A stretch of DNA of 44,328 nucleotides from a virus, in IMG/VR virus record IMGVR_UViG_3300031576_000108, positions 1 to 44,328 of that record; one strand, written 5' to 3'. Of this stretch, positions 6,861 to 15,961 are shown one piece after another; the first letter of the stretch is position 1; every line of letters begins with the position of its first letter. A program made the translations under genes and the position numbers. The notes under the pieces were generated by a model, which saw only the letters and a program-made list of their open reading frames with translations, did not search any database and had not been told where the DNA came from.

Positions 6861-6890
6861 GAGCCGCCGGTGCTTGTCCCGGCGGCTTTT
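6861..6890. terminator. family B palindrome acting as a terminator between converging operons
   Basis: GAGCCGCCGG and CCGGCGGCTTTT pair around TGCTTGTC and are followed by TTTT, a textbook intrinsic terminator for the plus-strand terminase block. The T-run contains the stop codon (complement of TTA, 6889-6891) of the converging minus-strand gene, so the repeat has been fitted to both transcripts. Confidence 0.7.
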
Positions 6891-8406
6891 AGCAGACTGG
6901 CACAAAGTCGTAATTCCCCGAAAAGAGGGTGGCGTTGCAATCCTCCATGAGTGCTGTGGCGATGAGCCCGTTGGGCTTCCAAGTCAAACTGCTTACACCG
7001 CCGGTCCCGGCACCCAACTCAACCTGAATCTCGAACATCAGGCTTGTAGCGTCGAGAAACAGTGCAGCGTCCACGTCAAAATCAACTGGGCTGTTCAGTA
7101 TGGCAGTTGCTCCGGTCACGATGAGACTGCCATCCGAGGAGCTGAAAACGATGCTCGGAAATGGCCCCTCCTCGACCAGAACTGAAACTGTGCGTTGTCC
7201 AACCAACATACCGTTCACAAAGAACTTTACGGTAGCACTCTGTGTACTGGGCAATGCCGGGTAGTCGTTGCCAGGCCCCGACGGTGTGGTGCATGAGATG
7301 CGCAGCTGAATCACCACCGCCCCGACCAATCGCACCGATTCTGTCTGGTAGCCGAAGAACGATAATTCGTACCAATGGCGCAGCTTCTTCTTCCAAGGCA
7401 ACCCGCTGATCCCGGCGTCGAAGCCGAATTTGTTCTTCACCCAGTTCTCTCGGTACAGCACCCGGCCATCAAAGGGGAATCCTGCAAACTGAGCTCCAAT
7501 CGCGCTATTGGCTACCACTAGGCTGCCTGGTTGCTCGTTCAAACCAGGACGCGGATCAAAGATGAAGTCCTGCAGGATCGTTTCTCCATCTCGCCAGTAG
7601 TTTTTCACGAATCCCTTCTGCGATTGTCGCCACGGCATGTATCCGGTTTCCAGATAGAACTCGTGCATGATCTGGAGGTCGGGCGGGTAGAGCGGTGAGT
7701 TTGGCGTCGTACCGTGGTTGAACTGCATGATCTCGAACAGGTTGGTGTTCTGATCGTTGCCTGGCGAGATTTTTGTCGAGGGGTCCAAGTACCAGGGCCG
7801 GCCGAGCGGGTGAGCGCCGTCCGTCTTCCAGTTCCACAAATCGCTTGCTATGCGATCGTTGACGAAGGGGCTTTCGGGCCAACCACCAGAATGTGCGAAC
7901 TTCGTTGTGGTTCTACTCGCTGGCTGCGGGTTGCCGATGAAATCCAACCCCATTGGGTGCCTCGCTCCATGCACCCAACCCTCCAAGCCTGGCCCATTCG
8001 GCGGGTCTTCCCACAGCTCGGCCGATACCAAATCCGCCGCCGCGCGCATCTGTGCCAAGAGGTCTTCGAAATAGAACCAGTGAGCGCCTTCCCGCGATGG
8101 CCCGAACGGCCGGAAGAACTGCTCCAACACCAGGGGCACTGGTGTGGTCAGCAGGTCGAAGACGTAGCCCAGTTCGTCGGGTTCTGTGATGAGCTGATAG
8201 GGTTCCTGGGTCACTCGGTCGCGTAATATGAACTCTGGCGGCGACCCGCCCAGCCACCGCTGCAAGGCGTTCAGCCGGTAGCAGGCCATCGCTATGTCTG
8301 CGACTCGGTTGAGGCCGAACGCCATTTTGCGGAAGCGAGCTGATGTCGAAGTGAATTCGAAAATGACGGGCATGCCAGAGTTTTTGAACAGCCAAACGCA
8401 AGGCAT
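6889..8406 (-). CDS. putative tail-tip/virion protein (505 aa)
   Basis: Last gene of the virion operon. A 505-residue protein beginning MPCVWLFKNSGMPVIFEF; the N-terminal half is mixed helix/strand with many aromatic residues, the C-terminal third is beta-rich with a repeating strand-turn pattern (ESVRLVGAVVIQLRI, ATVKFFVNGMLVGQRTVSV, LMFEIQVELG) like a carbohydrate-binding or receptor-binding jelly roll. No signal peptide. It starts three bases after the stop of the preceding gene, so it is co-translated. A role in host contact is inferred from position at the distal end of the tail genes and the beta-rich C-terminus. Confidence 0.6.
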   Translation of the reverse strand: MPCVWLFKNSGMPVIFEFTSTSARFRKMAFGLNRVADIAMACYRLNALQRWLGGSPPEFILRDRVTQEPYQLITEPDELGYVFDLLTTPVPLVLEQFFRPFGPSREGAHWFYFEDLLAQMRAAADLVSAELWEDPPNGPGLEGWVHGARHPMGLDFIGNPQPASRTTTKFAHSGGWPESPFVNDRIASDLWNWKTDGAHPLGRPWYLDPSTKISPGNDQNTNLFEIMQFNHGTTPNSPLYPPDLQIMHEFYLETGYMPWRQSQKGFVKNYWRDGETILQDFIFDPRPGLNEQPGSLVVANSAIGAQFAGFPFDGRVLYRENWVKNKFGFDAGISGLPWKKKLRHWYELSFFGYQTESVRLVGAVVIQLRISCTTPSGPGNDYPALPSTQSATVKFFVNGMLVGQRTVSVLVEEGPFPSIVFSSSDGSLIVTGATAILNSPVDFDVDAALFLDATSLMFEIQVELGAGTGGVSSLTWKPNGLIATALMEDCNATLFSGNYDFVPVC

Positions 8407-8409
8407 TTC

Positions 8410-8775
8410 CTAGAAACCCCTCGGTATAGATTCTGAAACCCAGATCGAGCCCGACTTGAAAACGGTCACCTCATCGCCAACCACCAGAAAAGGCGAGCCG
8501 CCGACGGCCTCGACCTTGTTCCAAAACTCGATTTCTTCCCCCAAACTTGCCGGTACCAACTCGCCGTTCAGGTTAACGGCATAGGTTCGAACAAACCCCG
8601 TGTACTTCTTTCGTCCGGACGTCGCTTGGTTTGTGACAACGACGTGTTTGAACTCAGAAGCGCTTGCTAGACTGGGTGCCCGCCGTCGTATGTTGACGGT
8701 CAGTTGCCCCTCGACTTCGATGAGCTTCTTCGCGTGCTGCCTGACAATCTGTTCCAAGTCGTCGAGCCTTGCCAT
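8410..8775 (-). CDS. putative tail protein with N-terminal coiled coil (121 aa)
   Basis: A 121-residue protein starting MARLDDLEQIVRQHAKKL, a short coiled coil, then a compact beta domain (YTGFVRTYAVNLNGEL, GDEVTVFKSGSIWV). The frame is open upstream through two copies of the family A repeat (GTRSVPTTE), but the ATG at 8775 has TGAGG in front, partly supplied by the repeat edge, and is preferred. Coiled-coil plus beta domain suits a small trimeric tail or fibre-attachment protein; inference only. Confidence 0.6.
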   Translation of the reverse strand: MARLDDLEQIVRQHAKKLIEVEGQLTVNIRRRAPSLASASEFKHVVVTNQATSGRKKYTGFVRTYAVNLNGELVPASLGEEIEFWNKVEAVGGSPFLVVGDEVTVFKSGSIWVSESIPRGF

Positions 8776-8784
8776 CTGTTCCTC

Positions 8785-8887
8785 AGTAGTAGGCACACTC
8801 CGTGTGCCGTCCTCAGTAGTAGGCACACTCCGTGTGCCGTTTGGATCTGCGGCTACCTCCCACGGCACACGGAGTGTGCCTACTACT
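8785..8887. repeat. cluster of three family A repeats, one inverted
   Basis: Direct copies at 8785-8810 and 8815-8840 (AGTAGTAGGCACACTCCGTGTGCCGT would be one copy) and an inverted copy at 8862-8887. Together they can form a large cruciform in the gap between two tail genes; the inverted copy abuts the stop of the gene at 8888. Confidence 0.9.
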
Positions 8888-10987
8888 TCAAAACACCTGC
8901 GCGGCTTCTTCCATCGACCAGTACCCTGTGCGCAAGGACGTCACCACCTGCCCTTCTCGGAACACGTTCCGCCTCTCGGTGACGACTGCAAATACCGGCT
9001 CCGCGACGTTTATCCCGATAACGCCGGTCACCATCGAGCCGATCGGCGCGAACGACCCGACCATGTTGATTGGTATCTCGATCGCCTGCCGCTCGACCGA
9101 CGCAAAGTAGACGACCACGGGCGCGAACGCCCTCAACCGATCGGTCGTGTCCTCGACGATGAGGTTGTCGCCGTGGATCCGCTCCAAGGTGGCGTCGTCG
9201 TCCTTGATGCTGGTTACCGTTCCGGGCGCGCAGTACCGAAACTTGACCCCGCGGATCTCGATTGTCTTCTTGCGTTCGGCGTCGAGGTTTGCCGCGGCGT
9301 TGCGCCTGAGCACGACGTGCGGATGCTGGTCGGTCTTGAACGCCGCGGTGACGATTACATCCCGCCAATCGACGCCGGTTGTCTCGGGGTCGAACTTGGA
9401 GTCGGTGTGCGGGTCCCAGTTCCCGCGCGCGAGTGCGTGGTTCGGGTTCCCGTCCAGTTCGACGCCGAAGGCGGCGTCGAGCGATCGCACGTTGCACGGT
9501 GCGAGTGCCGCCTGGCTTAGCTTCTCGATGTGTGCCCACCGATCTGGATCCGCCGCCTGCGCCTTCGGCAGCTTGACGAATGCGATTAATGGCAGGAACT
9601 CCTCATCTTTATCGGGTATGTCCGGGTCGATCTTGAGGACCTGGCCGTCTACGACGGAGGGTGGCTCGTGGTACTCGCGGTTCTCGCGCAGAAACGTGTC
9701 CGGCATGAACCGCTTCTCACCGCTCCAGTAACCCGCCGGCGACTGGTCCGCCGTGTCGATGGTCCCGTCCTCGCGCGGCTTTAGCGCGGTGTTGGTTTTC
9801 TCCCCGCCCTCGCCGTCGCCGACTTTCTGATCCCAGCCCGGTACGACGATGAAATGTCGGAAGACGTCCCGGTACTTGTCCTTCGAGCGGGCCAGGTCGT
9901 TCTTGGTGGCGTCACCCTCATCGACGTTGGCGTACTCGTCCTGGCGATCGAGGCTCCAGCGCCGCGTAAAGTTCTCGTCCTCGAACGACCAGCTCCCCAT
10001 GAGCTCGATCGGGTCGGCGCCGCGGATCTCGTAGGTGTCGTACTGGCTGCTGGTCGATTGCCGAAAATCGACTGCGTCAATGAGTCCGGTGTACGGCCAC
10101 TCGGTGGGCAGGATGAGTGGCTGTTGCCAGGCGTTGGCCGGCAGTGTGTAGCTGCCGAAGCTGACTGGCCGGTCGGCCAGAGAGAAAATCTCCAGCAGCG
10201 TGATCGTCGTTGCGGTCGCCTGCATGTGCATCCCAAGTCCGCGCCGCCGATCGACCAGCCGGTTCATCGCCTCCCACGCGCTCGATCCTTTCAGGTCGTT
10301 GACCTCGATCAGGTCGTCGAGCACTTCGAACTGTCCGAAGAGCCACAATGGGATGTTGTTCGGGCCGAACCAGCACTCGACATATTCAAGCGCGTTCAGG
10401 TTCGACCAGGGGTTGTTCTCGTTCTCGCTCGAAAAGACATAACTGGATCTGCCGTTGGCCGGGTTGGTGAACTTGGAGCTCGACCGATTCCCGCGCGGCA
10501 CTGTCCCGCGGATCGGTGACAGGTTGAACGTCGGCACGCGGTGAATCTCGCGGGCCTGGCCGCTCTCCTCGGCGATCGCATGGTCGATGTAGACGCGGTC
10601 CCACAGGTGTGGTAGCCCGTAAGCCTGGACCGTCTGGGTGCCCGACAACCTGGTCGAGCTCATCAGCCGGTTGAGCGGGTCCTGGAAGAGGCCCGTCCAG
10701 AGGATCCCAGGCGCAAAGCCTGGGTACTGAAACCGAATCTGCGCGTACAGATTGGTGAACCGCAGGGGAAAAATCTGTGTAAGTGCCGAGTGATGGGGCC
10801 ACTGGATGCGGCCGAACTGAAAGATGAACGTGGCGTCGGGCATATCTGGGCCGGCCACGTCGCGGCATTCGTCGGCGTCGAGCAGCGGGAAGAACGTCCA
10901 GGGCGCGGACCAGCTCGCTTTCAGAAACGTGTACACGCGCGCCCTCGGCTGCGCCGTCCCCGAACTACTCGACTTAACGCTCGGCAT
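8888..10987 (-). CDS. putative tail hub/tip structural protein (699 aa)
   Basis: A 699-residue protein beginning MPSVKSSSSGTAQPRARV. It is rich in Trp, Tyr and Pro in the first 300 residues, then strongly acidic (DEYANVDEGDATKNDLA), and ends with a barrel-like region (VKFRYCAPGTVTSIKDDDA, VITGVIGINVAEP-type strands). Position after the tape measure and before the fibre-like genes, and its size, suggest the tail hub or a tip protein. I recognise no defined domain. GCAAGGA precedes the ATG closely. No enzyme motif was found. Confidence 0.6.
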   Translation of the reverse strand: MPSVKSSSSGTAQPRARVYTFLKASWSAPWTFFPLLDADECRDVAGPDMPDATFIFQFGRIQWPHHSALTQIFPLRFTNLYAQIRFQYPGFAPGILWTGLFQDPLNRLMSSTRLSGTQTVQAYGLPHLWDRVYIDHAIAEESGQAREIHRVPTFNLSPIRGTVPRGNRSSSKFTNPANGRSSYVFSSENENNPWSNLNALEYVECWFGPNNIPLWLFGQFEVLDDLIEVNDLKGSSAWEAMNRLVDRRRGLGMHMQATATTITLLEIFSLADRPVSFGSYTLPANAWQQPLILPTEWPYTGLIDAVDFRQSTSSQYDTYEIRGADPIELMGSWSFEDENFTRRWSLDRQDEYANVDEGDATKNDLARSKDKYRDVFRHFIVVPGWDQKVGDGEGGEKTNTALKPREDGTIDTADQSPAGYWSGEKRFMPDTFLRENREYHEPPSVVDGQVLKIDPDIPDKDEEFLPLIAFVKLPKAQAADPDRWAHIEKLSQAALAPCNVRSLDAAFGVELDGNPNHALARGNWDPHTDSKFDPETTGVDWRDVIVTAAFKTDQHPHVVLRRNAAANLDAERKKTIEIRGVKFRYCAPGTVTSIKDDDATLERIHGDNLIVEDTTDRLRAFAPVVVYFASVERQAIEIPINMVGSFAPIGSMVTGVIGINVAEPVFAVVTERRNVFREGQVVTSLRTGYWSMEEAAQVF

Positions 10988-11001
10988 TCCTTGCCCCCGT
11001 G

Positions 11002-11026
11002 GTAGTAGGCACGCTCCGCGTGCCGT
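11002..11026 (+). repeat. family A palindromic repeat
   Basis: One copy (GC variant: GGCACGCTCCGCGTGCC) in the 90-base gap between two tail genes, just upstream of the minus-strand start at 10987. Confidence 0.9.
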
Positions 11027-11077
11027 CGTTCAGCGCCGTGGAGATAGCGCCTTTTTGCCGCCTCGGTCTCTTTATCA

Positions 11078-14000
11078 CTATTTCTGCTCCGCTATCCCTC
11101 GGTAGATCACCTTCCCCGTCTCCTGCCCGGCCGCGTTGCTGAGCATCGTTGCGGTGAGCACGTTGGTGTTCGTACTCTCCTTTCCGTCGCTCGACCGGAA
11201 CGACCGGATGATCATCTTCATAGTGGTCCCCGGCGGCCAGCCGACTCCTCCGTTGTTGTTCTGGTAGTTGAGCTGCGGCGCGCCGTCGGTGTCGATCATG
11301 TCGATGTCTACCGGCGCATCGACGCCGCCTGGCACCGGTGCGGTCCCGTTCGTCCTGAAGTATAAGCGGAACTTATTCGCCTGCAGCGGCGCGTCGGTGG
11401 CCGAGAAGTAGGTTGCCGTCGCGACGAATGTCCCGCCGACTTTCGCAACCAGCATCTGGTCGAACGGTGCGGACGGCGGCAGGTTCATCTGGTTGCCGCC
11501 CCCGTCGATCATTATCTGTGTTGCCTCGACCGGTGCCCCGATCGCGAGCATGTTGAAGCGGTTCCTGCGCCCGAGCAGTAGGTAGTAGGTGTGGTTTGGC
11601 GCGAGCACCGGCGAGTCGAACGGCAATGTGACGGACGTTGCCGCCGGCGGGGCCGCCAAATTCGGCGGCACATCCTGGCCGATGTAAAGCTCGTACCGAG
11701 AGAGGTCGTCGTCCGCGACACGGAACAGGCCGGCGAGCGGCTCGTCGAACGTGACCGCGCCGACTTGGTACTGAACCCGAAACATATTGAAGACCTCGGG
11801 AGTGGCGATCGCCCCGGCGGTGGTGAGTCGCTCGTACCACAGGCCCGCCTGGCGGAAGGTCGCCAGGTCACCCACGAGCACGCCTCCGGCCGGTGTGATG
11901 CCCGACGACCAGGTCCCCCCCACAAACCCGGCCGTGCTGGGTGCCGTCGATTCGTTTGGAATCGTCTGGATCGGTCCGCCGATCTGCGGCGACGCCGGCT
12001 CGATGCCGAACCGGACGCCGGCCGTCGGATAGACCCGATCGGTTGCGACGCCGCCCGACGCGACGGTTCCCAGTAGTCCACGGCCGGTTGCGGGCACCGT
12101 GAGCGTTGTCGCGTCCCGGCTGGAGTAGTAGACAATCTCCCGCAGCGTTCCATCGACCCGCCGCACCTGCGCGTATCCGTAGCGTTCCCAGCTACAGAAT
12201 AAATCCGGTTGGCCGCTGATTGTGCCGGCACCGGCAGCCGGCAGCGTCATGTTGTTCGTAACAACCGGCGAGCCGAACGTGGCCAGGTACACGCGAATGT
12301 TCGTGACGGTGGCCATCGACCGCGTTTCGAGCATGACCGCGCGGTATCGGCTGCCGCCGGCTGCCGACAGGGCCTCGGGTACATTCGATGCACCGAACAC
12401 GTTGTTGAACTGGTCCGAAAATTGGATCGAGTACCCACCGGCGAGTGTCGTCCCCGTAGCGCTTCGCTCGACCCGGATCCACTTTCCAGGGTCCCCGCTC
12501 GATATGAGTTTGGTTGTGCCGACCGGCAATAGGGTGATCGGCCCGGGCGAGTCGCCCGGCGCCGTGTACCGCACGTTGTTTCCATCGACCACGGCCAGGC
12601 TGCCGTCTTGAGGCTCATAGGGGAACCGCCGAGTGTCCAGGTTCTCTCGACTGGCGAACAGCACGCGCACACCCGACAGGATCCCGAAGACCTCGAAGGC
12701 GATTCGCTCGGCCTCGTAGGAGCTGCGGAAGTTGCCCAGGCTCGCCGCCTGGTTGGTTTGCTCACCGCTATAGACGGTCGCTCCGGTGAACCAGATCACG
12801 AGACTATCGGCGCCCGTCGGGCCAAAGAACGTCGTGAAGTCGCTGTCCCAGCTGTCGGTTGTGAACACCTTTTCCCAGAAGCCGGGCGTTTTCGGCGGTA
12901 TCGGGTCAAGGTCGTCGGGCGTGATGTAGTCGTAGACCGCGAACGTGCTCGGGTCCCAGTTGACCTCGGGCGGCTCGTCGTAGCCGATCGGCACAGGCAC
13001 GGGCCGGCGCGTCAGCTCCTCAATCTCATCGAACCGCATGGGAAAGAACGGACCGAACGCGCCGAACAACCCCGCGAAAATACCCGTCTCTGTGTTGTCT
13101 AGGTCGATGCTAGGCCGGACGGGACGCGCCCAGGGATCTTCCCATGGATAGGCGTACTTGTGTGGCGCGTCCGGTGGGAAGATCCCTCCCCCAAAGTTGA
13201 TCCCCTCCACGTGCTCGTAGTAGAGCAGCGTCGCCATCACGGACGTGGTCCGGGCCGGCGCCGGCACAGTGTCCCAGTCCCCCGGATCCGTGAGCGCCGC
13301 CGCGAACGCAGGCGGCTTATGGCAGTATTCCTCATCCTCGGCGAGCCGCCGGGCTTGCCCCGGCGGAAGCTCATCGTCCACGTGGCAGAGCAATCGCGGG
13401 TCGATCACCGCGAACGCAAACGTGTTCCCCGGTTGATCCGGCTCTGGCGCCAAGAACTTGGATGCTCCGCGCGGTAACTGGTCATCGACCTCGGGGACCA
13501 TGCCAGGCGTAAACGGTGCCGGCGGCGCTGCCGGCACGAACCCGTCCGGATCCTCATCCGTGAGCCGCCGGGCTTGTCCCGGCGGAAGGTCTTCGGGGCC
13601 TTCGCCGACCAATGCCGCGCTGAACACGGCCGCCGGCGCGAACACGTTTGGTTCATCGTCGAGGCCCGCCGGGGCAAGCCCGGCGGCTCGCGGAAGATCC
13701 TGGTCGGCCTCGACCACAAACGCCGCATTGAACGTGACCGCGACCGGCGTGAACACGTTCGGCTCGTCATCCGGCAACGTGGCGGCTGCTGCCAGTGGCC
13801 GTGGTGCTGGGTCGTCCGGAAAGTCCAAATGCGGGTCGGCCCAGACGATCGGGGGCGTCCCACCGGTCACGCACAGGGTGATCCGGCAATGGTCTACTCG
13901 CGCGGTTCCGGATCCGGCCCCGCTGTTCTGCGCGGCTAGGAGCGCACCGAATCCAGAGCTGTTGACTTGTGCTAGCGTGAGGCTCGGGAACCCCCACTCT

Positions 14001-14617
14001 GCGGGCGTGTACCGATAGAGTCGGTACGTGTCAACCGTCGGCCAATCGACGGCCGACGATTTGTCGGTCGCACTGGCGACGCCGTCCACGATCAATCGGG
14101 CCGCCGAGTCCTTCACCGGGTCACCAGTCCGCGAAATCTCAAACTCGACCTCGACCCACTCGATCTTGCCTCCGGTGAGCAGTGGAAAACCGAAGTTGGT
14201 GAACTCTAACCAGCGCGTGTCATCACCGGGCGTGAGGGTGGCAGTTGCGTAGAAGTCGTCGCTGCTGAGTGCGTTGGCTGGTGCGGTCCAGAGGAACGGC
14301 CCACCGTGTGTGACGATTCCGTTCTTGACCAGTCCCGGGTTCCGCGGGCCAGTGCAATGTGTGAATCCGGTGAGCAGCTCCTCGTCGAACGGCTGCGGCC
14401 GGGTAATCGAAAACGGGATGACGTCGTCCAGATCCTCGGGAGCCGGCGTGAACGTGATTGCTGGGGCCGGCGCGAAGACGTTCGGCTCGTCTTCGAAGTT
14501 GATGAGTTGGGCGCGTGGTGGCAGATCTTCATCCGGCTCCGGCGACGGCGTGACTGTCGGCGCCGCCGCCGGAGCGAAGACCGCGTTATCGCCCTGATAC
14601 CAGACGCCTCTTCCCAT
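11078..14617 (-). CDS. giant modular tail protein with tandem repeats (1179 aa)
   Basis: Largest gene of the window. After a short N-terminus come degenerate repeats of about 35 residues with the core D-x-D-L-P...DEPNVF-x-P-A; units lie at about residues 28-60 and 265-445. Between them (residues 95-255) is a beta-rich domain (FTNFGFPLLTGGKIEWVEVE). After the repeats come several fibronectin/lectin-like beta domains to the end, finishing KVIYRGIAEQK. Several repeat units contain LPPGQARRL or GLAPAGL, which are translations of the family B DNA palindrome. Position and modular beta architecture point to a tail fibre or tip protein for host contact; inference. The gene uses strongly GC-biased codons like its neighbours. 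Confidence 0.65.
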   Translation of the reverse strand: MGRGVWYQGDNAVFAPAAAPTVTPSPEPDEDLPPRAQLINFEDEPNVFAPAPAITFTPAPEDLDDVIPFSITRPQPFDEELLTGFTHCTGPRNPGLVKNGIVTHGGPFLWTAPANALSSDDFYATATLTPGDDTRWLEFTNFGFPLLTGGKIEWVEVEFEISRTGDPVKDSAARLIVDGVASATDKSSAVDWPTVDTYRLYRYTPAEWGFPSLTLAQVNSSGFGALLAAQNSGAGSGTARVDHCRITLCVTGGTPPIVWADPHLDFPDDPAPRPLAAAATLPDDEPNVFTPVAVTFNAAFVVEADQDLPRAAGLAPAGLDDEPNVFAPAAVFSAALVGEGPEDLPPGQARRLTDEDPDGFVPAAPPAPFTPGMVPEVDDQLPRGASKFLAPEPDQPGNTFAFAVIDPRLLCHVDDELPPGQARRLAEDEEYCHKPPAFAAALTDPGDWDTVPAPARTTSVMATLLYYEHVEGINFGGGIFPPDAPHKYAYPWEDPWARPVRPSIDLDNTETGIFAGLFGAFGPFFPMRFDEIEELTRRPVPVPIGYDEPPEVNWDPSTFAVYDYITPDDLDPIPPKTPGFWEKVFTTDSWDSDFTTFFGPTGADSLVIWFTGATVYSGEQTNQAASLGNFRSSYEAERIAFEVFGILSGVRVLFASRENLDTRRFPYEPQDGSLAVVDGNNVRYTAPGDSPGPITLLPVGTTKLISSGDPGKWIRVERSATGTTLAGGYSIQFSDQFNNVFGASNVPEALSAAGGSRYRAVMLETRSMATVTNIRVYLATFGSPVVTNNMTLPAAGAGTISGQPDLFCSWERYGYAQVRRVDGTLREIVYYSSRDATTLTVPATGRGLLGTVASGGVATDRVYPTAGVRFGIEPASPQIGGPIQTIPNESTAPSTAGFVGGTWSSGITPAGGVLVGDLATFRQAGLWYERLTTAGAIATPEVFNMFRVQYQVGAVTFDEPLAGLFRVADDDLSRYELYIGQDVPPNLAAPPAATSVTLPFDSPVLAPNHTYYLLLGRRNRFNMLAIGAPVEATQIMIDGGGNQMNLPPSAPFDQMLVAKVGGTFVATATYFSATDAPLQANKFRLYFRTNGTAPVPGGVDAPVDIDMIDTDGAPQLNYQNNNGGVGWPPGTTMKMIIRSFRSSDGKESTNTNVLTATMLSNAAGQETGKVIYRGIAEQK
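13342..13693. repeat. three family B palindromes embedded as codons
   Basis: Copies at 13342-13369 and 13562-13588 (GAGCCGCCGGGCTTG(C/T)CCCGGCGG) and an opposite copy at 13667-13693. On the coding strand they read LPPGQARRL twice and AAGLAPAGL once, each at the same place in a protein repeat unit. Confidence 0.85.
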
Positions 14618-14620
14618 TGC

Positions 14621-14646
14621 GAGCCGCCGGTTTTACACCGGCGGGT
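14621..14646. repeat. diverged family B palindrome at the start of the giant gene
   Basis: GAGCCGCCGGTTTTACACCGGCGGGTCC lies directly before the ATG at 14617 on the minus strand. GGACCCGCCGG includes the only ribosome-site-like purines, so the hairpin may gate translation. Confidence 0.6.
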
Positions 14647-14665
14647 CCTTTTTTCTACCCTTTTT

Positions 14666-15076
14666 CTACCCCTGGATTCCGCACGCCACCCAGCGAAGCA
14701 GGTTTGCGAACACATCACCTTCCGCCAATCGAGCGGTCCCGCGGCAGCTCTCATTCCCGAGTTTCCGCACGTAGTCGATTGTGCCGTTCACGTTCGGGAA
14801 GAAGTGAACGGATCGGTCCCCGTTCAACGCGCCGACCTCCAGGAAGTACGGACCCGAACTCTTAAACGTGAGCTCTGGCGGCACACAACCCACGAGCGAT
14901 TTGAGCTCGGCGTCTTCTCGGTTTTTGAACCGAGGGATGTCGGTCGCGTCTGTGTACCAGTGGGCGGCAGTTTTCTCGATGATGGTTTCTCCGCACTTCT
15001 GCAGAACCTCATCGACCTGCATCGAATCGAGCTGGTCGCTGCTCTGCGAAACCCATTCTGCAACTTCCGCACGCAT
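14666..15076 (-). CDS. hypothetical virion-operon protein (136 aa)
   Basis: AAAGGAGACAAGGCC precedes the ATG at 15076, which is preferred over the upstream in-frame codons that lie in a repeat. The 136-residue product starts MRAEVAEWVSQSSDQLD, is helical in the first third and mixed afterwards, with several cysteines (KCGET, LVGCVPPEL, ESCRG, VACGIQG) that show no regular zinc spacing. Unknown function; genomic position suggests a tail accessory protein. Confidence 0.6.
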   Translation of the reverse strand: MRAEVAEWVSQSSDQLDSMQVDEVLQKCGETIIEKTAAHWYTDATDIPRFKNREDAELKSLVGCVPPELTFKSSGPYFLEVGALNGDRSVHFFPNVNGTIDYVRKLGNESCRGTARLAEGDVFANLLRWVACGIQG

Positions 15077-15092
15077 GGCCTTGTCTCCTTTT

Positions 15093-15130
15093 GTAGTAGG
15101 CACACTCCGTGTGCCGTTTTTCCGTGTGCC
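15093..15130 (+). repeat. family A repeat plus a half copy
   Basis: Full copy 15093-15117 followed by TCCGTGTGCCGT at 15119-15130, a partial tandem duplication. Confidence 0.85.
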
Positions 15131-15135
15131 GTTTT

Positions 15136-15435
15136 TTATGAACGTCTAATCTCTCTTCTGATAATCTTCCGCTGGTCGTGGCTCGGGCAGTGCTTCGAGC
15201 CGCACGTTGGCCCGACGCAGCGCGGGCAGAACCCGCGCCTTTTCCCGCTACCTCGACTGACCTTGAAGTCGCGCCGGCAGTGCACGCACTCGACCAGGTC
15301 GATGTGAATCGTCGGGTCGCCGTGCTCAAACGTAATTTCAATTTGCCCGGACGGCCTGTAGCCGAAGCAGCTCGCCGGCAGCCAGATCGGTCCGTCATAG
15401 GCGCGGCGACCTGGCGTTAGGATCGTGACAGCCAT
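15136..15435 (-). CDS. zinc-finger protein in the tail gene block (99 aa)
   Basis: A 99-residue protein from the ATG at 15435 (GGGGAG upstream), beginning MAVTILTPGRRAYDG. The C-terminal half holds CVHC, then CPRC, then CGSKHC, spaced for one or two zinc sites, and a basic tail. The N-terminal half is beta-like with a GDPTIHIDLVEC strand. Probably a small structural or assembly protein; no family recognised. The in-frame extension upstream is repeat sequence. Confidence 0.6.
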   Translation of the reverse strand: MAVTILTPGRRAYDGPIWLPASCFGYRPSGQIEITFEHGDPTIHIDLVECVHCRRDFKVSRGSGKRRGFCPRCVGPTCGSKHCPSHDQRKIIRREIRRS

Positions 15436-15445
15436 TCTTGGCTCC

Positions 15446-15476
15446 CCCTCTCCTTGTCTCCTTGTCTCCCCCTCTT
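15446..15476 (-). repeat. GAGACAAGGAG repeat (family E), short form
   Basis: CTCCTTGTCTCCTTGTCTCC on the plus strand, a shorter version of the arrays at 18051 and 20747; it lies just upstream of the minus start at 15435 and contributes purine-rich leader sequence. Confidence 0.7.
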
Positions 15477-15479
15477 CTT

Positions 15480-15932
15480 CTACTCGTACCACTCCTGCTC
15501 AAACTCGCTGTTGATGCTCGCCGGCGTGACATCGACAAAGATGCCGAGGCCTTTCGCCGACGCATACGCCGTCGGGCTGTATCCCTCGCCCCTCGCCTTC
15601 TGCACCTTTGCACTCGACCTCTGATAGACCGGCATCTGCAGCATGGCGACGCCGGTCTTCGTGGGATCGGTGGTGTACGTGCCCTTTTTCGCCGTGACCG
15701 CGCTTGTTCCACCGTGGCCGATTGCCTTGGGTGTGATCGCGGTCCCGCCAGTGCCGGCGTCGCTGACCTCGTAGAGTGCGAACAGGTACGCTTTGTCGTC
15801 GGGTGTCGCGGAGAACCCGGCGACGAGCATGATGACTTCAGGTTGCACATTGCCGTCGCCCGTGATTACGAGCATCGGCTTGGCCGCTGTCGCTCCGCAG
15901 GCCAGCGACGCGGGCGCGTTGTATCGTCCCAT
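15480..15932 (-). CDS. putative tail protein (150 aa)
   Basis: A 150-residue protein with AAAGGAG eight bases before the ATG at 15932; starts MGRYNAPASLACGATAAK. The sequence is beta-rich (PMLVITGDGNVQPEVIML, AYLFALYEVS) with an Ala/Gly/Thr-rich middle, like small tail-tube-type or ligand-binding barrels. No catalytic motif. Function assigned only from operon position. Confidence 0.6.
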   Translation of the reverse strand: MGRYNAPASLACGATAAKPMLVITGDGNVQPEVIMLVAGFSATPDDKAYLFALYEVSDAGTGGTAITPKAIGHGGTSAVTAKKGTYTTDPTKTGVAMLQMPVYQRSSAKVQKARGEGYSPTAYASAKGLGIFVDVTPASINSEFEQEWYE

Positions 15933-15961
15933 TCTTCTCTGCTCCTTTCCTTCCGTGGGTT

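Noticed and set aside
14306-15307. Plus frame of 333 codons
   Set aside because: It runs antisense to three minus-strand virion genes and through a repeat.
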